64,000 bases of DNA from Vibrio pomeroyi (GCF_024347595.1 NZ_AP025506.1:2294001-2358000); one strand, 5' to 3'; numbered from the stretch's first letter, positions 47,170 to 58,110 are shown. Numbers and translations are program-made. Notes: generated from the letters alone by a model not told the origin.

Positions 47170-48759
47170 GTGAACAAGGCCATTGAAATCAAAAAGCTGG
47201 GAACTATTGAGGTCATCAATTCTTCAGTTCCTTACTCGCAAGATCCAACCAGTGTTTTTCATACTTTGTGTGAGAACAAAACAGACAGTTTGCTGTTGGA
47301 ATCTGCTGAGATTGAATCTAAACAGAACCTGACAAGCCTACTCCTTATCGACTCTGCTGTTCGTATTGTATGTCGCGGACATGAAGTAACCTTTCAAGCG
47401 TTGACTCAAAACGGTCAAGCGCTTATCGAACATCTGACTCAAAACGTTAAAGCAGAGATTAAATCTGATTTGACGGATAACTTACTGACGCTGACTTTTG
47501 TCGAGCCAAGCAACGAGTTAGACGAAGACTCACGCTTAAGAGAAGCTTCTTCTTTCGATGCACTGCGTTTGGTTCAGCACAGCTTTGAGCAAGACACTGA
47601 TAATAAGCACGCCTTGTTCATGGCTGGCCTATTCGCTTACGACATCGTGGCGAACTTTGAACCGCTAGGCGATGCTGAAGCAACCAACAATTGTCCTGAC
47701 TTTGTATTCTACGTGGCTGAAACCCTATTACGTTTTGATCACCAAGAGAATGAAGGCCTGCTACACGCAAGCTTGTTCGCTCAAGACGAGAGCATCAAAG
47801 CACAGCTAACTGATCGCCTAGCCGACATTCAAACACAGTGTCAGTCACTGAAAGCTATTACAGAAGTCACCCCACTCGACAATGTTGACGCCGTACCAAG
47901 CGTTTCAGATGAAGACTTCTGCCAAACGGTTCGCGACCTAAAAGAGTACGTAGTAAAAGGCGATGTGTTCCAAGTGGTACCTTCACGCCGCTTCACACTT
48001 CCTTGCCCTGCTCCACTGGCAGCCTACAAAGAACTTAAGCAAAGCAACCCAAGTCCTTACATGTTCTACATGCAAGATGAGCTGTTTACTCTGTTCGGTG
48101 CTTCTCCAGAAAGCGCGCTGAAATACGAAACCGAAACCAACCAAATTGAGATCTACCCAATTGCCGGGACTCGTCGTCGTGGTAAGCGTCCTGACGGTCA
48201 AATCGACTTCGACCTAGACAGCCGTATCGAGCTTGAACTGCGCACCGACAAGAAAGAGAACGCCGAACACATGATGCTGGTCGATCTAGCGCGTAACGAT
48301 GTAGCACGTATTGCCGAAGCTGGCACTCGCCACGTAGCAGACTTACTGAAAGTTGACCGCTACAGCCATGTGATGCACTTGGTTTCTCGTGTTGTTGGTC
48401 AACTGCGTGAAGACTTAGATGCCCTGCATGCTTACCAAGCTTGTATGAACATGGGTACGCTAACAGGCGCCCCTAAAATCCGTGCAATGCAGCTTATCCG
48501 TGATGTAGAAAAAACGCGTCGTGGTAGCTATGGCGGTGCGGTCGGTTACCTAACAGGTGAAGGCACGTTAGATACGTGTATCGTGATTCGTTCTGCTTAC
48601 GTTGAAGATGGTGTGGCACAAGTACAAGCTGGTGCTGGTGTAGTATTCGATTCAGACCCACAAGCAGAAGCTGATGAGACTCGCGGCAAAGCACAAGCGG
48701 TCATCTCAGCGATTCAAGCTGCACATACTAAAACCATTTCTAACAAGAAGGAGTCGTAA
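47170..48759 (+). CDS. trpE: Anthranilate synthase component I
   Basis: TrpE turns chorismate and ammonia from TrpG into anthranilate. The 529-residue protein has the tryptophan feedback motif LLLES and the chorismate-binding segments PIAGTRRRGKR, DLARNDV and GAPKIRAMQLI. The start is GTG at 47170 with AAGGAGGT just upstream; an ATG 63 bases earlier in frame would add 21 unlikely residues. It is followed by trpG after two bases. Confidence 0.96.
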   Translation: MNKAIEIKKLGTIEVINSSVPYSQDPTSVFHTLCENKTDSLLLESAEIESKQNLTSLLLIDSAVRIVCRGHEVTFQALTQNGQALIEHLTQNVKAEIKSDLTDNLLTLTFVEPSNELDEDSRLREASSFDALRLVQHSFEQDTDNKHALFMAGLFAYDIVANFEPLGDAEATNNCPDFVFYVAETLLRFDHQENEGLLHASLFAQDESIKAQLTDRLADIQTQCQSLKAITEVTPLDNVDAVPSVSDEDFCQTVRDLKEYVVKGDVFQVVPSRRFTLPCPAPLAAYKELKQSNPSPYMFYMQDELFTLFGASPESALKYETETNQIEIYPIAGTRRRGKRPDGQIDFDLDSRIELELRTDKKENAEHMMLVDLARNDVARIAEAGTRHVADLLKVDRYSHVMHLVSRVVGQLREDLDALHAYQACMNMGTLTGAPKIRAMQLIRDVEKTRRGSYGGAVGYLTGEGTLDTCIVIRSAYVEDGVAQVQAGAGVVFDSDPQAEADETRGKAQAVISAIQAAHTKTISNKKES

Positions 48760-48761
48760 TC

Positions 48762-49352
48762 ATGGCTGATATTGTATTCATCGATAACTTCGACTCGTTC
48801 ACTTACAACCTTGTAGACCAGTTCCGTTCATTGGGTCACAACGTAAAAATTTACCGTAACAACATCTCTGCGAAGGTCGTTGAAGCGGCGATCAACGAAT
48901 TAGACAACCCTGTAGCCCTACTTTCACCAGGCCCTGGTGCTCCAGCAGACGCGGGCTGTATGCCTGAGCTGATTCAGCTGCTAAAAGGCAAAGTGCCAAT
49001 GATTGGTATTTGCTTAGGCCACCAAGCGATCGTTGAAGCTTATGGCGGTACCGTTGCAGGCGCAGGCGAAATCATTCATGGTAAGGTATCGATGATGGAA
49101 CACCAAAACCATGCGACTTACCAAGGCTTACCTTCTCCACTGGCTATTGCTCGCTACCACTCTTTAGTTGCAACGCATGTATCAGATAGCCTAACGGTGA
49201 CAGCTGAAGTCGATGATTTGGTGATGTCTGTGGTTCAAGAACAAGACAAGGTGTGTGGATTCCAATTCCACCCTGAATCAATTATGACGACCTACGGTGC
49301 AACGCTTCTTGCGAACGCAATCGAATGGGCTCTTGAGAAAAAGACGATATAG
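48762..49352 (+). CDS. trpG: Anthranilate synthase component II, glutamine amidotransferase
   Basis: This 196-residue class I amidotransferase has the nucleophile elbow GICLGHQAI and the partner motif FQFHPES, so the Cys-His-Glu triad is complete. It supplies ammonia to TrpE. Unlike in E. coli it is not fused to TrpD. Confidence 0.96.
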   Translation: MADIVFIDNFDSFTYNLVDQFRSLGHNVKIYRNNISAKVVEAAINELDNPVALLSPGPGAPADAGCMPELIQLLKGKVPMIGICLGHQAIVEAYGGTVAGAGEIIHGKVSMMEHQNHATYQGLPSPLAIARYHSLVATHVSDSLTVTAEVDDLVMSVVQEQDKVCGFQFHPESIMTTYGATLLANAIEWALEKKTI

Positions 49353-49361
49353 GAAACGATC

Positions 49362-50357
49362 ATGGAACAGATTAATAAACTTTACGAACAGCAGTCTCTT
49401 ACTCAAGAAGAAAGCCAACAATTATTTGATGTCATCATCAAGGGTGAACTAGACCCAATCCTGATGGCTTCTGCACTGACTGCACTTAAGATCAAAGGCG
49501 AGACGCCAGACGAAATTGCTGGCGCGGCGAAAGCACTGCTTGCCAATGCAAATCCGTTCCCACGCCCTGATTACGATTTTGCAGACATCGTAGGTACAGG
49601 CGGTGACGGTCACAACACCATTAATATTTCGACGACTTCAGCATTCGTTGCAGCCGCTTGTGGCTTAAAAGTCGCTAAACACGGTAACCGCAGTGTATCG
49701 AGCAAATCAGGCTCTTCTGACCTACTGGATTCGTTTGGTATCAACCTAGCGATGACAGCCGAAGATACACGTACGGCTGTCGATGAACTTGGCGTAGCAT
49801 TCCTATTTGCTCCGCAATACCACGGTGGCGTGCGTCACGCGATGCCTGTCCGCCAAACAATGAAAACACGCACAATCTTCAACATCCTTGGCCCACTGAT
49901 TAACCCTGCTCGCCCTAACATCGAGCTAATGGGTGTTTACAGCAAAGAGCTTGTACGCCCTATCGCGGAAACCATGCTGCAAATGGGCATGAAGCGCGCG
50001 GCGGTTGTTCACGGTAGCGGACTTGATGAAGTGGCTATTCACGGCGAAACGATCGTTGCTGAAATCAAAGATGGCGCAATTCACGAATACACAGTGACAC
50101 CTGCAGACTTTGGTTTGAACACTCACCCTCTTGAAGCAATCAAGGGCGGCGAGCCAGAAGAAAACAAAGCTATCACAACAGATATCCTGACAGGTAAAGG
50201 CACTGAAGCCCAAATTGGCGCAGTAGCCGTGAACGTTGCTCTATTGATGCGTCTATTTGGTCACGAAGACCTAAAAGCCAATGCACAACAAGCCATTGAC
50301 GCGATGAACTCTGGCAAAGCATACGAGCTTGTACAAAAGCTTGCTGCACACGCCTAA
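49362..50357 (+). CDS. trpD: Anthranilate phosphoribosyltransferase
   Basis: TrpD transfers phosphoribose from PRPP to anthranilate. The 331-residue protein has the PRPP-binding motif DIVGTGGDGHNTINIST and KHGNRSVSSKSGSSD. Size and motifs are normal. It follows trpG by 9 bases. Confidence 0.97.
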   Translation: MEQINKLYEQQSLTQEESQQLFDVIIKGELDPILMASALTALKIKGETPDEIAGAAKALLANANPFPRPDYDFADIVGTGGDGHNTINISTTSAFVAAACGLKVAKHGNRSVSSKSGSSDLLDSFGINLAMTAEDTRTAVDELGVAFLFAPQYHGGVRHAMPVRQTMKTRTIFNILGPLINPARPNIELMGVYSKELVRPIAETMLQMGMKRAAVVHGSGLDEVAIHGETIVAEIKDGAIHEYTVTPADFGLNTHPLEAIKGGEPEENKAITTDILTGKGTEAQIGAVAVNVALLMRLFGHEDLKANAQQAIDAMNSGKAYELVQKLAAHA

Positions 50358-50382
50358 CGAACGACGAATTGAGACAAAGAAC

Positions 50383-51822
50383 ATGACACAGACTACCGAT
50401 AAACTGTCGACCCACGTTTCAGTCAAAGAAGCTGAAATGGCAGAAGTACTAGCAAAAATCGTTCGTGATAAATACCAATGGGTTGCAGCGCGTAAGCAAA
50501 CTCAACCATTGGAAGAGTTTAAAGCAGCGTTAACCGCAACAGACCGCAGCTTTTATGATGCACTGAGCGGCGAACAGACGGTTTTCATTACTGAATGTAA
50601 GAAAGCCTCTCCGTCAAAAGGTTTGATCCGTGACGAGTTTGACCTGGACTACATTGCATCGGTTTACAACAACCACGCTAACGCGATTTCAGTTCTGACC
50701 GACGAGAAGTACTTCCAAGGTGATTTTGAGTTTTTACCTAAGGTTCGCAGCATTGCTAAGCAGCCAATCCTGTGTAAAGACTTCATGGTGGATACCTACC
50801 AAGTTTACCTAGCTCGCCACTATTCAGCTGATGCGATCTTGTTGATGTTATCGGTATTGAATGATGAAGAGTACCAAGCGCTTGCTGAGGTTGCTCACTC
50901 ACTTAACATGGGCGTGCTTACGGAAGTCAGCAACGAAGAAGAGCTTCACCGTGCTGTGGCTCTAAACGCTAAGGTTATCGGCATTAATAACCGTAACCTA
51001 CGTGACCTTTCGACTGATTTGAATCGTACCAAAGAGTTGGCTCCACTGATTCGCGAACTGGCTCCAAACGCCATCGTGATTTCAGAGTCTGGTATCTACA
51101 CCCACCAACAAGTGCGTGACCTTTCAACATTTGCAGATGGCTTCCTAATCGGCAGCTCTCTTATGGCTGAAAAGAACCTTGAACTGGCCGTTCGTAAAGT
51201 AACGCTGGGCGAAAACAAGGTGTGTGGTTTAACTCACTCTGACAATGCTGCCAAAGCGTATCAAGCAGGCGCGGTATTCGGCGGTCTGATTTTCGTTGAA
51301 GCGTCTAAGCGTCATGTGGATATCGAAGCCGCTCGTTTGACGATGAGCGGCGCGCCATTGAACTACGTGGGTGTGTTTCAAAACCACAGCGTGGCAGATG
51401 TTGCTAACACGGTTTCTGAGCTCGGTTTGTTTGCAGTACAACTGCACGGTGATGAGTCTCAAACGTATGTCGATGAGCTAAAACAATCACTGCCTGAAAG
51501 CGTTGAGATTTGGAAAGCTTACGGTGTTGCTTGCGGCGCTGAGAGCGCATTACCAGAATTACTGGAAAGCAACGTGACTCGTCACCTGCTAGATACTAAA
51601 GTGGGTTCTCAAACTGGTGGTACAGGTCAAGCGTTCAATTGGAGCCTGATCAACAACCAAAGTGCGATCATGTTGGCAGGTGGTCTAAACCCAGAAAATG
51701 CTAACCAAGCGGCTAAGTTGGGCTGCTTAGGCTTAGATCTAAACTCTGGTGTTGAATCTGCTCCAGGTAAAAAAGACGCAGACAAGCTACAACGCGCTTT
51801 TGCAGCGATTCGAAATTACTAG
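50383..51822 (+). CDS. trpCF: Fused indole-3-glycerol phosphate synthase and PRA isomerase
   Basis: This 479-residue protein has two TIM-barrel domains. The first (about residues 1-270) is indole-3-glycerol phosphate synthase (ECKKASPSKG; CKDFMVD; ISESGIY). The second (about 275-479) is phosphoribosylanthranilate isomerase (KVCGLTHSDNA; VQLHGDE; LDLNSGVESAPG). The fusion is standard in gamma-proteobacteria. The ATG at 50383 avoids an upstream in-frame start that would lie inside trpD. Confidence 0.96.
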   Translation: MTQTTDKLSTHVSVKEAEMAEVLAKIVRDKYQWVAARKQTQPLEEFKAALTATDRSFYDALSGEQTVFITECKKASPSKGLIRDEFDLDYIASVYNNHANAISVLTDEKYFQGDFEFLPKVRSIAKQPILCKDFMVDTYQVYLARHYSADAILLMLSVLNDEEYQALAEVAHSLNMGVLTEVSNEEELHRAVALNAKVIGINNRNLRDLSTDLNRTKELAPLIRELAPNAIVISESGIYTHQQVRDLSTFADGFLIGSSLMAEKNLELAVRKVTLGENKVCGLTHSDNAAKAYQAGAVFGGLIFVEASKRHVDIEAARLTMSGAPLNYVGVFQNHSVADVANTVSELGLFAVQLHGDESQTYVDELKQSLPESVEIWKAYGVACGAESALPELLESNVTRHLLDTKVGSQTGGTGQAFNWSLINNQSAIMLAGGLNPENANQAAKLGCLGLDLNSGVESAPGKKDADKLQRAFAAIRNY

Positions 51823-51938
51823 TCTGGCTTTAAACGCAGAAACTAAAAACCTATTTATGAGCTTTGCCTTAGCGAGGCTCAAACAAGACTAAACGACTTG
51901 GTGTGAAGACACGCCAATAGAATTGAAGGAATAAGATA

Positions 51939-53129
51939 ATGGCTAAACTCGATGCCTACTTCGGTGAATACGGTGGTCAATACGTACCGCAGATCCTAGT
52001 GCCAGCACTAGACCAACTTGAACAAGCATTTATCGATGCACAAGCCGATCCTGAGTTCCGCAGCGAATTCATGACGCTTCTGCAAGAGTACGCAGGTCGC
52101 CCAACGGCACTAACGCTGGCTCGTAACCTTACTAAAGGTACAAAAACCAAACTGTACCTAAAGCGTGAAGATCTACTTCACGGCGGCGCACATAAGACAA
52201 ACCAAGTACTTGGCCAAGCGCTGCTTGCTAAACGTATGGGTAAGCAAGAAATCATCGCTGAAACTGGTGCAGGCCAACACGGTGTTGCGACTGCTCTAGC
52301 GTGTGCTCTATTGGGCCTTAAGTGTCGCGTTTACATGGGTGCAAAAGACGTTGAGCGTCAAAGCCCGAACGTATTCCGTATGAAGCTGATGGGCGCAGAA
52401 GTTATCCCTGTTCATTCTGGTTCTTCTACGCTAAAAGACGCATGTAATGAAGCTCTACGTGACTGGTCTGCAACTTACGAAGAAGCACACTACCTACTAG
52501 GTACTGCGGCTGGCCCTCACCCATTCCCAACAATCGTTCGTGATTTCCAACGCATGATTGGTGAAGAAACAAAGAACCAAATCCTGGCTCGTGAAGGTCG
52601 CCTTCCAGATGCGGTTATCGCTTGTGTCGGCGGTGGTTCAAACGCTATCGGTATGTTCGCTGACTTCATTGAAGAAGAGTCTGTTCGCCTAATCGGTGTA
52701 GAGCCTGCTGGTAAAGGTATTGATACCGACCAACACGGCGCGCCACTTAAGCACGGTAAAACCGGTATCTTCTTTGGTATGAAAGCACCATTGATGCAAG
52801 ATGAGAACGGCCAAGTAGAAGAGTCTTACTCTGTTTCTGCGGGTCTAGATTTCCCATCAGTGGGTCCTCAACACGCGCACCTAAATGCCATTGGCCGTGC
52901 TGAATACGACAACGTGACCGATGACGAAGCGCTAGAAGCGTTCCAATTGATTGCACGTAAAGAAGGTATTATCGCAGCGCTAGAGTCATCTCATGCTGTG
53001 GCTCATGCTGTTAAAATGGCTCACGACGACCCAGAGAAAGAACAGCTATTAGTGGTTAATCTATCTGGTCGTGGTGATAAAGACATCTTCTCCGTACACG
53101 ACATTCTTAAAGAGAAAGGAGCATTATAA
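51939..53129 (+). CDS. trpB: Tryptophan synthase beta chain
   Basis: TrpB joins indole to serine. The 396-residue protein has the PLP lysine Lys86 in HGGAHKTNQ and the phosphate loop [12 protein letters not shown]. It follows trpCF after 116 bases, the largest gap in the operon, which could hide a weak internal promoter. It shares its last base with the trpA start. Confidence 0.98.
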   Translation: MAKLDAYFGEYGGQYVPQILVPALDQLEQAFIDAQADPEFRSEFMTLLQEYAGRPTALTLARNLTKGTKTKLYLKREDLLHGGAHKTNQVLGQALLAKRMGKQEIIAETGAGQHGVATALACALLGLKCRVYMGAKDVERQSPNVFRMKLMGAEVIPVHSGSSTLKDACNEALRDWSATYEEAHYLLGTAAGPHPFPTIVRDFQRMIGEETKNQILAREGRLPDAVIACVGGGSNAIGMFADFIEEESVRLIGVEPAGKGIDTDQHGAPLKHGKTGIFFGMKAPLMQDENGQVEESYSVSAGLDFPSVGPQHAHLNAIGRAEYDNVTDDEALEAFQLIARKEGIIAALESSHAVAHAVKMAHDDPEKEQLLVVNLSGRGDKDIFSVHDILKEKGAL

Positions 53130-53935
53130 TGGATCGCTATCAATCACTCTTCACTCGCTTAGCTGAAAAGAATCAAGGCGCATTTGTACCATTCGTAACG
53201 GTTGGCGATCCTAACCCTGAGCAGTCTCTTAAGATCATGGAAACTTTAGTTGAAGCGGGTGCTGATGCACTTGAGCTTGGTATTCCATTCTCAGATCCGC
53301 TTGCTGATGGCCCAACAATCCAAGGCGCGAACATTCGTGCTTTAGATTCTAAAGTAACGCCAGATGTATGTTTTGATCTTATTGGTCAAATTCGCGCTAA
53401 ATACCCAGAGCTGCCAATCGGCCTACTGATGTACGCAAATTTGGTTTACGCACGTGGTATCGAGAACTTCTACGAGCGTTGTGCGAATGCGGGTATCGAC
53501 TCAGTACTGATTGCAGACGTACCAACCAATGAAAGCGGCGAGTTTGTTGCGGCAGCGAAGAAATTTGGCGTTCATCCAATCTTTATTGCTCCACCAACAG
53601 CGAGCGATGAAACACTTCAGTCAGTATCTGAACTTGGTGGTGGCTACACTTACCTACTTTCTCGTGCTGGCGTAACGGGTGCAGAAACAAAAGCAAACAT
53701 GCCAGTAACGGCGCTACTTGATCGTTTGAACAAGTTCGATGCGCCACCAGCACTGCTTGGTTTCGGCATCTCAGCGCCTGAGCAAGTAAAAGAAGCGATT
53801 CAAGCTGGCGCTGCTGGCGCTATCTCTGGCTCAGCGGTTGTAAAAATCATTGAGAACAACGTTGAACAGCCAGAAGCAATGCTTAAAGCACTAGCTGAGT
53901 TTGTAACGCCAATGAAAGCCGCAACACAGAGGTAA
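53129..53935 (+). CDS. trpA: Tryptophan synthase alpha chain
   Basis: TrpA splits indole-3-glycerol phosphate to indole, which tunnels to TrpB. The 268-residue protein has catalytic Glu49 ([10 protein letters not shown]) and Asp60. Normal length; last gene of the operon. Confidence 0.98.
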   Translation: MDRYQSLFTRLAEKNQGAFVPFVTVGDPNPEQSLKIMETLVEAGADALELGIPFSDPLADGPTIQGANIRALDSKVTPDVCFDLIGQIRAKYPELPIGLLMYANLVYARGIENFYERCANAGIDSVLIADVPTNESGEFVAAAKKFGVHPIFIAPPTASDETLQSVSELGGGYTYLLSRAGVTGAETKANMPVTALLDRLNKFDAPPALLGFGISAPEQVKEAIQAGAAGAISGSAVVKIIENNVEQPEAMLKALAEFVTPMKAATQR

Positions 53936-53970
53936 TCTTTAGCATTCGCTAAACATGACTTTAGATTCTA

Positions 53971-54001
53971 AAAGGCACCACAGTTGTGGTGCCTTTCTTA
54001 T
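53971..54001 (+). terminator. Terminator of the trp operon
   Basis: The stem AAAGGCACCAC / GTGGTGCCTTT with loop AGTT is followed by CTTATTT. It lies 35 bases after the trpA stop. Confidence 0.9.
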
Positions 54002-54019
54002 TTCTGTCGGAAAAACTTG

Positions 54020-54817
54020 TTAATCTTCCACTTTCATCGTTTTCTTAATCGCGGCCTCATTGAATGTCGCTTTGATTGGGTCAGTGATTTTATCCACCAA
54101 ATCGACAGGCATCGGGAATACGATGGTCGTGGTGCGTTCATTCGCTACCTCGGTTAATGTCTGCATATAGCGTAACTGAATGGCGTTAGGCGCTTTGTTC
54201 AGCACTTCTGCAGCTTCTCTTAGCTTAGTGGATGCCTCTAACTCACCCGTCGCATGTATCACCTTGGCTCGACGAGAACGTTCGGCTTCCGCTTGTTTTG
54301 CAAGAGCTCGCACCATGCTGTCATCCAGATCAACATGCTTGATCTCGACATTGGCAATCTTAATTCCCCAATTGTCGGTATGTTGATCCAAGATCGCTTG
54401 TAAGTCTCGATTGAGCTCTTCACGCTCAGACAACAGCTCATCCAACTCATGCTGACCGAGCACCGAGCGCAGCGTTGTTTGCGAAAGTTGACTGGTCGCT
54501 TCAAGGTAGTTCTCTACGTTATTAATCGCCATCTTCGGATCCAGCACTCGAAAATAGACCACCGCATTCACCTTGACCGACACGTTATCGCGTGTGATCA
54601 AATCTTGCGTCGGTACGTCCAACACGATAGTTCGTAGATCCACTCTTACGATTTGTTGAATGAATGGAATGATGATAATCAACCCCGGCCCTTTCACACC
54701 GTAAAAGCGTCCAAGGAAAAACACCACTGCACGCTCGTACTCGCGCAGTACTTTGAACATGCTGGCTATCAACAAGATAACGAGCACAATGACAATACCT
54801 ATAGTGTGTATAAACAT
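54020..54817 (-). CDS. Slipin (stomatin-like SPFH protein)
   Basis: This 265-residue protein has one N-terminal membrane helix ([16 protein letters not shown]), then an SPFH domain ([22 protein letters not shown]) and a coiled-coil region ([21 protein letters not shown]). Slipins form membrane-bound oligomers and are typically paired with an NfeD protein, as here. The pair is thought to organise membrane microdomains; the exact function is unknown. Confidence 0.93.
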   Translation of the reverse strand: MFIHTIGIVIVLVILLIASMFKVLREYERAVVFFLGRFYGVKGPGLIIIIPFIQQIVRVDLRTIVLDVPTQDLITRDNVSVKVNAVVYFRVLDPKMAINNVENYLEATSQLSQTTLRSVLGQHELDELLSEREELNRDLQAILDQHTDNWGIKIANVEIKHVDLDDSMVRALAKQAEAERSRRAKVIHATGELEASTKLREAAEVLNKAPNAIQLRYMQTLTEVANERTTTIVFPMPVDLVDKITDPIKATFNEAAIKKTMKVED

Positions 54818-54912
54818 AACCGCCCCCTAATGGTAACGATGGTTAAGCAATTAATAATTCAATCAAGTCTGTCCTAACATTCCGCGCTAACAGCCCGTGC
54901 TAGCAGTTCGCG

Positions 54913-56319
54913 CTAACCAGATTTCGATGGTGTCTCATCGGGCAGCGCTTCAACATCCAAAGAAAGCCCTGTCAGCTTGGTAACTCTGATACTCTGTCCA
55001 GCTTTCAGTTCATTCGCGCATTTAGCTTGCCAGATCTCACCTTCTACCAGCACGCGACCCGCACCAGGGAAACCACTGACGACTTTACCAATCTCACCGA
55101 CAACCGCTTCCATTCCCGTGGTTACTGGCTTATTTCTCACTCGGACTAGCATTGATATTGTTACGACGATAAACGCTACAGAGAACAAACTGATTCCGAT
55201 AATTAACGGTAATGCGATTTGGTAACCCGGCACCTCAGTGTCCATCAGCATGATTGAGCCCAATGTAAATGCAGCCACGCCACCCAAGCCGAAAATACCA
55301 AAGCTCGGGCTAAACGCCTCTGCAACCATTAAGGCTATTCCCAATAGGATTAAGGCAAGACCCGCGTAACTCACAGGCAGCATTTGTAAGGAGTACATCG
55401 CCAATAACAGACAGATGCCGCCCAATACGCCCGGTAAGCCAACACCAGGGTTATAGAACTCAAGCAACAAACCGTAGATACCGATAAGCATGAGAATGTA
55501 AGCGACATTTGGATTGGTGATCACCGAAAGCAAACTAAAACGCCAATCTTGTTCTCGCTCGACAAACGCCACATCACTAAGTTGAACTTGCTGACTGACG
55601 CCATTAATGGTGATAGTACGTCCATTGCTCATTTCCACTAGCTGTTGTAAATCACTCGCGATGAAATCAATGACGTTGAGTGCGAGGGCATTCTCTGAAT
55701 CTAAACTCGCCGCTTCTCTTACCGCCTTTTCTGCCCATTCTTCATTACGATTGTGCAATTTAGCCAAGCTAACAATGTAAGCGGACGCATCGTTGATCAC
55801 CTTCTTCTCCATCGCCGTGGTGGCTTTTACTTGCTCAGAGTTATCCTCTTGAGGTGAACTTTGCTCACTGGCTATGGCGTTGTCGTCTTTATTGGCGTCT
55901 TCTTGAGGAGATAACGGATTAGAAGGGCCTTTACCTCCGCCAAGAGACACTGGAGTGGCTGCACCCAAATTGGTTCCGGGAGCCATAGAAGCGATGTGAC
56001 TGGCGAGTAGAATATAAGTCCCTGCACTTGCTGCGCGTGAACCTGCTGGTCCAACCCAAGTAGCTATTGGAATCGGTGACGTGGTGATGGATCTGATAAT
56101 GTCGCGCATCGACGTATCTAACCCGCCGGGCGTGTTCATTTTCAATATAATGAGCTTAGCTTGCTCGTCGTGAGCCTGTTCTATTTCTCTCGTGAGGTAA
56201 TCACTGGTCGCTGGACCTATACCTCCATTCACCTCTATCACCCAGACATCATCGGCCTGAACATTCGCAGAGGCGAACAACAGAAGAAACGCGAACAAGC
56301 ACTTTAATATAAAAGTCAT
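54913..56319 (-). CDS. NfeD family protein with ClpP-class serine protease domain
   Basis: This 468-residue protein has a signal peptide ending near NVQA. It has a ClpP/crotonase-fold protease domain with NTPGGLDTSMRDI and the Ser-containing GPAGSRAASAGTYI, a linker rich in Ser, Gln and Asp (about residues 130-170), several membrane helices, and a C-terminal OB-fold NfeD domain (AVVGEIGKVVSG). Long-form NfeD proteins cleave membrane-associated substrates, including slipin in an archaeon. It lies 95 bases before the slipin gene in the same direction. Confidence 0.92.
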   Translation of the reverse strand: MTFILKCLFAFLLLFASANVQADDVWVIEVNGGIGPATSDYLTREIEQAHDEQAKLIILKMNTPGGLDTSMRDIIRSITTSPIPIATWVGPAGSRAASAGTYILLASHIASMAPGTNLGAATPVSLGGGKGPSNPLSPQEDANKDDNAIASEQSSPQEDNSEQVKATTAMEKKVINDASAYIVSLAKLHNRNEEWAEKAVREAASLDSENALALNVIDFIASDLQQLVEMSNGRTITINGVSQQVQLSDVAFVEREQDWRFSLLSVITNPNVAYILMLIGIYGLLLEFYNPGVGLPGVLGGICLLLAMYSLQMLPVSYAGLALILLGIALMVAEAFSPSFGIFGLGGVAAFTLGSIMLMDTEVPGYQIALPLIIGISLFSVAFIVVTISMLVRVRNKPVTTGMEAVVGEIGKVVSGFPGAGRVLVEGEIWQAKCANELKAGQSIRVTKLTGLSLDVEALPDETPSKSG

Positions 56320-56790
56320 AGCCCCTCTCCTTACAACTGAGATGCTAGATAGACGTTTTATTTAAAGCGTAGAGGTAACATCTTGGTAATAAATAGATAC
56401 CTTAAGCATAGTTCAGGCTGAATTTCCCACAACACACAGCTCAAAATCTCACCTCGATCGTGACGAGCAAAAAAAGCTCAAAAATGAAACGCAAATGTTA
56501 ACAAAACCAACTAAACACCGCAGTACAGAAATTATTCACAAAACACCGGATAGATTTACATTTATAAACTCAACAAATAACCGACCAATAAAAAACAAAA
56601 GCAAACGTTTGCATCGGTACAAAAAAACGCCAAATAACATTAGACCTCCTATTTTTAGCCGTCTTTCACCTCTGCTCATATTGATAAATGTAAAGGATAC
56701 GTGTAAAACTCTTCGCGAAATATTTATCCAATGGTATATCGTACATTGGTAGGTAGTTCTGGGATTTTTATATTTAGTAGCACAGAGGTT
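56320..56790. other. Divergent region between NfeD and the DAACS symporter
   Basis: About 470 AT-rich bases carry both promoters and no supported gene. A PurR-type palindrome lies at 56601. A possible promoter (TTGATA, 17 bases, TAAAAC at 56681-56709) precedes the symporter. Confidence 0.5.
56601..56612. promoter_or_regulatory. PurR-type operator upstream of the symporter
   Basis: GCAAACGTTTGC is a perfect 12-base palindrome and the exact core of the PurR operator; with flanks it matches about 14 of 16 consensus bases. Other LacI-family regulators bind similar cores, so PurR is the best but not the only reading. Confidence 0.6.
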
Positions 56791-58050
56791 ATGGAAGTGT
56801 TAAAAGAAAAGAGTTTACTAAGCAACATCGGCGTTCAAGTCGTTATTGCAATGATCATCGGTACCGTAGTCGGCGCGATGATGGGTGACAGCGCAACTAT
56901 GTTCGCTCCACTGGGTGCTATCTTCATCAACTTGATCAAGATGCTGGTTATCCCTCTAGTCGCGGTTGCCCTAATTTCAGGTGCTGCTGGTCTAGGTAAT
57001 AGCTCATCGGCTGGTAAAGTCGGTGTAACAACACTGGGTTACTTCGCACTAACGTCTGCACTTGCTGTAGCACTAGCGCTTGTAATGGGTGAAGTATTCG
57101 AACCGGGTCGTGGTATCGATGTTTCTGGCGTAGAAGGCATGTTCTCTTCTGAATACGCTGCGAAAGGCGAACTTCCAACGTTCTGGGCAACCATCACTGG
57201 CATGATCCCTACCAACGTTTTCCAATCATTGAATGAAGCAAACATTCTGCAAATCCTAGTTTTCTGCTTATTCTTTGGTATCGCGCTTTCTAAGCAAGCG
57301 AAAGAAAAACGTGACCCTATCATCAATGGCGTAAACGCGATTGTTGACGCTATGGTTTGGATGATCAACAAGGTTATGATCATTGCACCACTTGGCGTGT
57401 TCGGCCTGATGGCAGAAGCAGTAGGTACGTTCGGTTTCGGCGCACTAATGGTTGTGTTCAAACTGTTCATCGTTTACATCGCTGCGATCCTGATCTTCGG
57501 CTTTGTTGCTTACCCACTGATGATTCAAATCTTCACTAAGACTTCTGCTAAGAAGTTCCTAGTAGCAATGAAGAAGCCTCAAGCGGTTGCTCTTTCAACA
57601 GCATCATCAATGGCAACACTGCCAGTAACAATGGAAACAGTTGAGAAAGAACTTGGCGTTCGTAACTCTACCGCTTCATTCGTTCTGCCTCTTGGCGCGA
57701 CGATCAACATGTCTGGTAACGCGATCTACTACGGCCTAGTGGCTATCTTCTTCGCACAGCTATTCAACATCGACCTATCTATGGGTGCTTACGTTGCTAT
57801 CATCGTAACGTCTACGCTAGGTGCGGTTGGTCAAGCTGGTGTTCCAGGTCCTTCTTTCCTAGTGGTTGCAGTTCTTCTAGCAGCTGGCATCCCTATCGAA
57901 GGTCTACCTCTGTTGTTCGCTCTAGACCGTATTTTCGACATGATCCGTACTGCTCTAAACATCACTGGTGATGCAGCATGTGCCGTAATCGTTGATTCTC
58001 TAATCGAAGACGAAGCAAAAGAAGCTGAGCTACAAAAACAGCAAGCTTAA
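56791..58050 (+). CDS. Dicarboxylate/amino acid:cation symporter (DAACS family)
   Basis: This 419-residue membrane protein of the DAACS (GltP/DctA/GltPh) family has the serine-rich hairpin STASSMATLP, the NMSGNAIYYG segment of helix 7 and the helix 8 AGVPGPSF/RTALNITGDA segment with its Asp. It imports glutamate, aspartate or C4-dicarboxylates with Na+ or H+; the substrate cannot be fixed here. ATG at 56791 is chosen, but GTG at 56797 has a better spaced ribosome site (AGAGG, 8 bases). Confidence 0.9.
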   Translation: MEVLKEKSLLSNIGVQVVIAMIIGTVVGAMMGDSATMFAPLGAIFINLIKMLVIPLVAVALISGAAGLGNSSSAGKVGVTTLGYFALTSALAVALALVMGEVFEPGRGIDVSGVEGMFSSEYAAKGELPTFWATITGMIPTNVFQSLNEANILQILVFCLFFGIALSKQAKEKRDPIINGVNAIVDAMVWMINKVMIIAPLGVFGLMAEAVGTFGFGALMVVFKLFIVYIAAILIFGFVAYPLMIQIFTKTSAKKFLVAMKKPQAVALSTASSMATLPVTMETVEKELGVRNSTASFVLPLGATINMSGNAIYYGLVAIFFAQLFNIDLSMGAYVAIIVTSTLGAVGQAGVPGPSFLVVAVLLAAGIPIEGLPLLFALDRIFDMIRTALNITGDAACAVIVDSLIEDEAKEAELQKQQA

Positions 58051-58079
58051 TCTTGTCGTTCACTTTGAATGAATAAATG

Positions 58080-58110
58080 AAAACCGCCTTATTTTAAGGC
58101 GGTTTTTTAT
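58080..58110. terminator. Terminator between the symporter and TRAP genes
   Basis: The stem AAAACCGCCTTA / TAAGGCGGTTTT with a 3-base loop has flanking A and T runs, so it serves both convergent genes. Confidence 0.93.
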
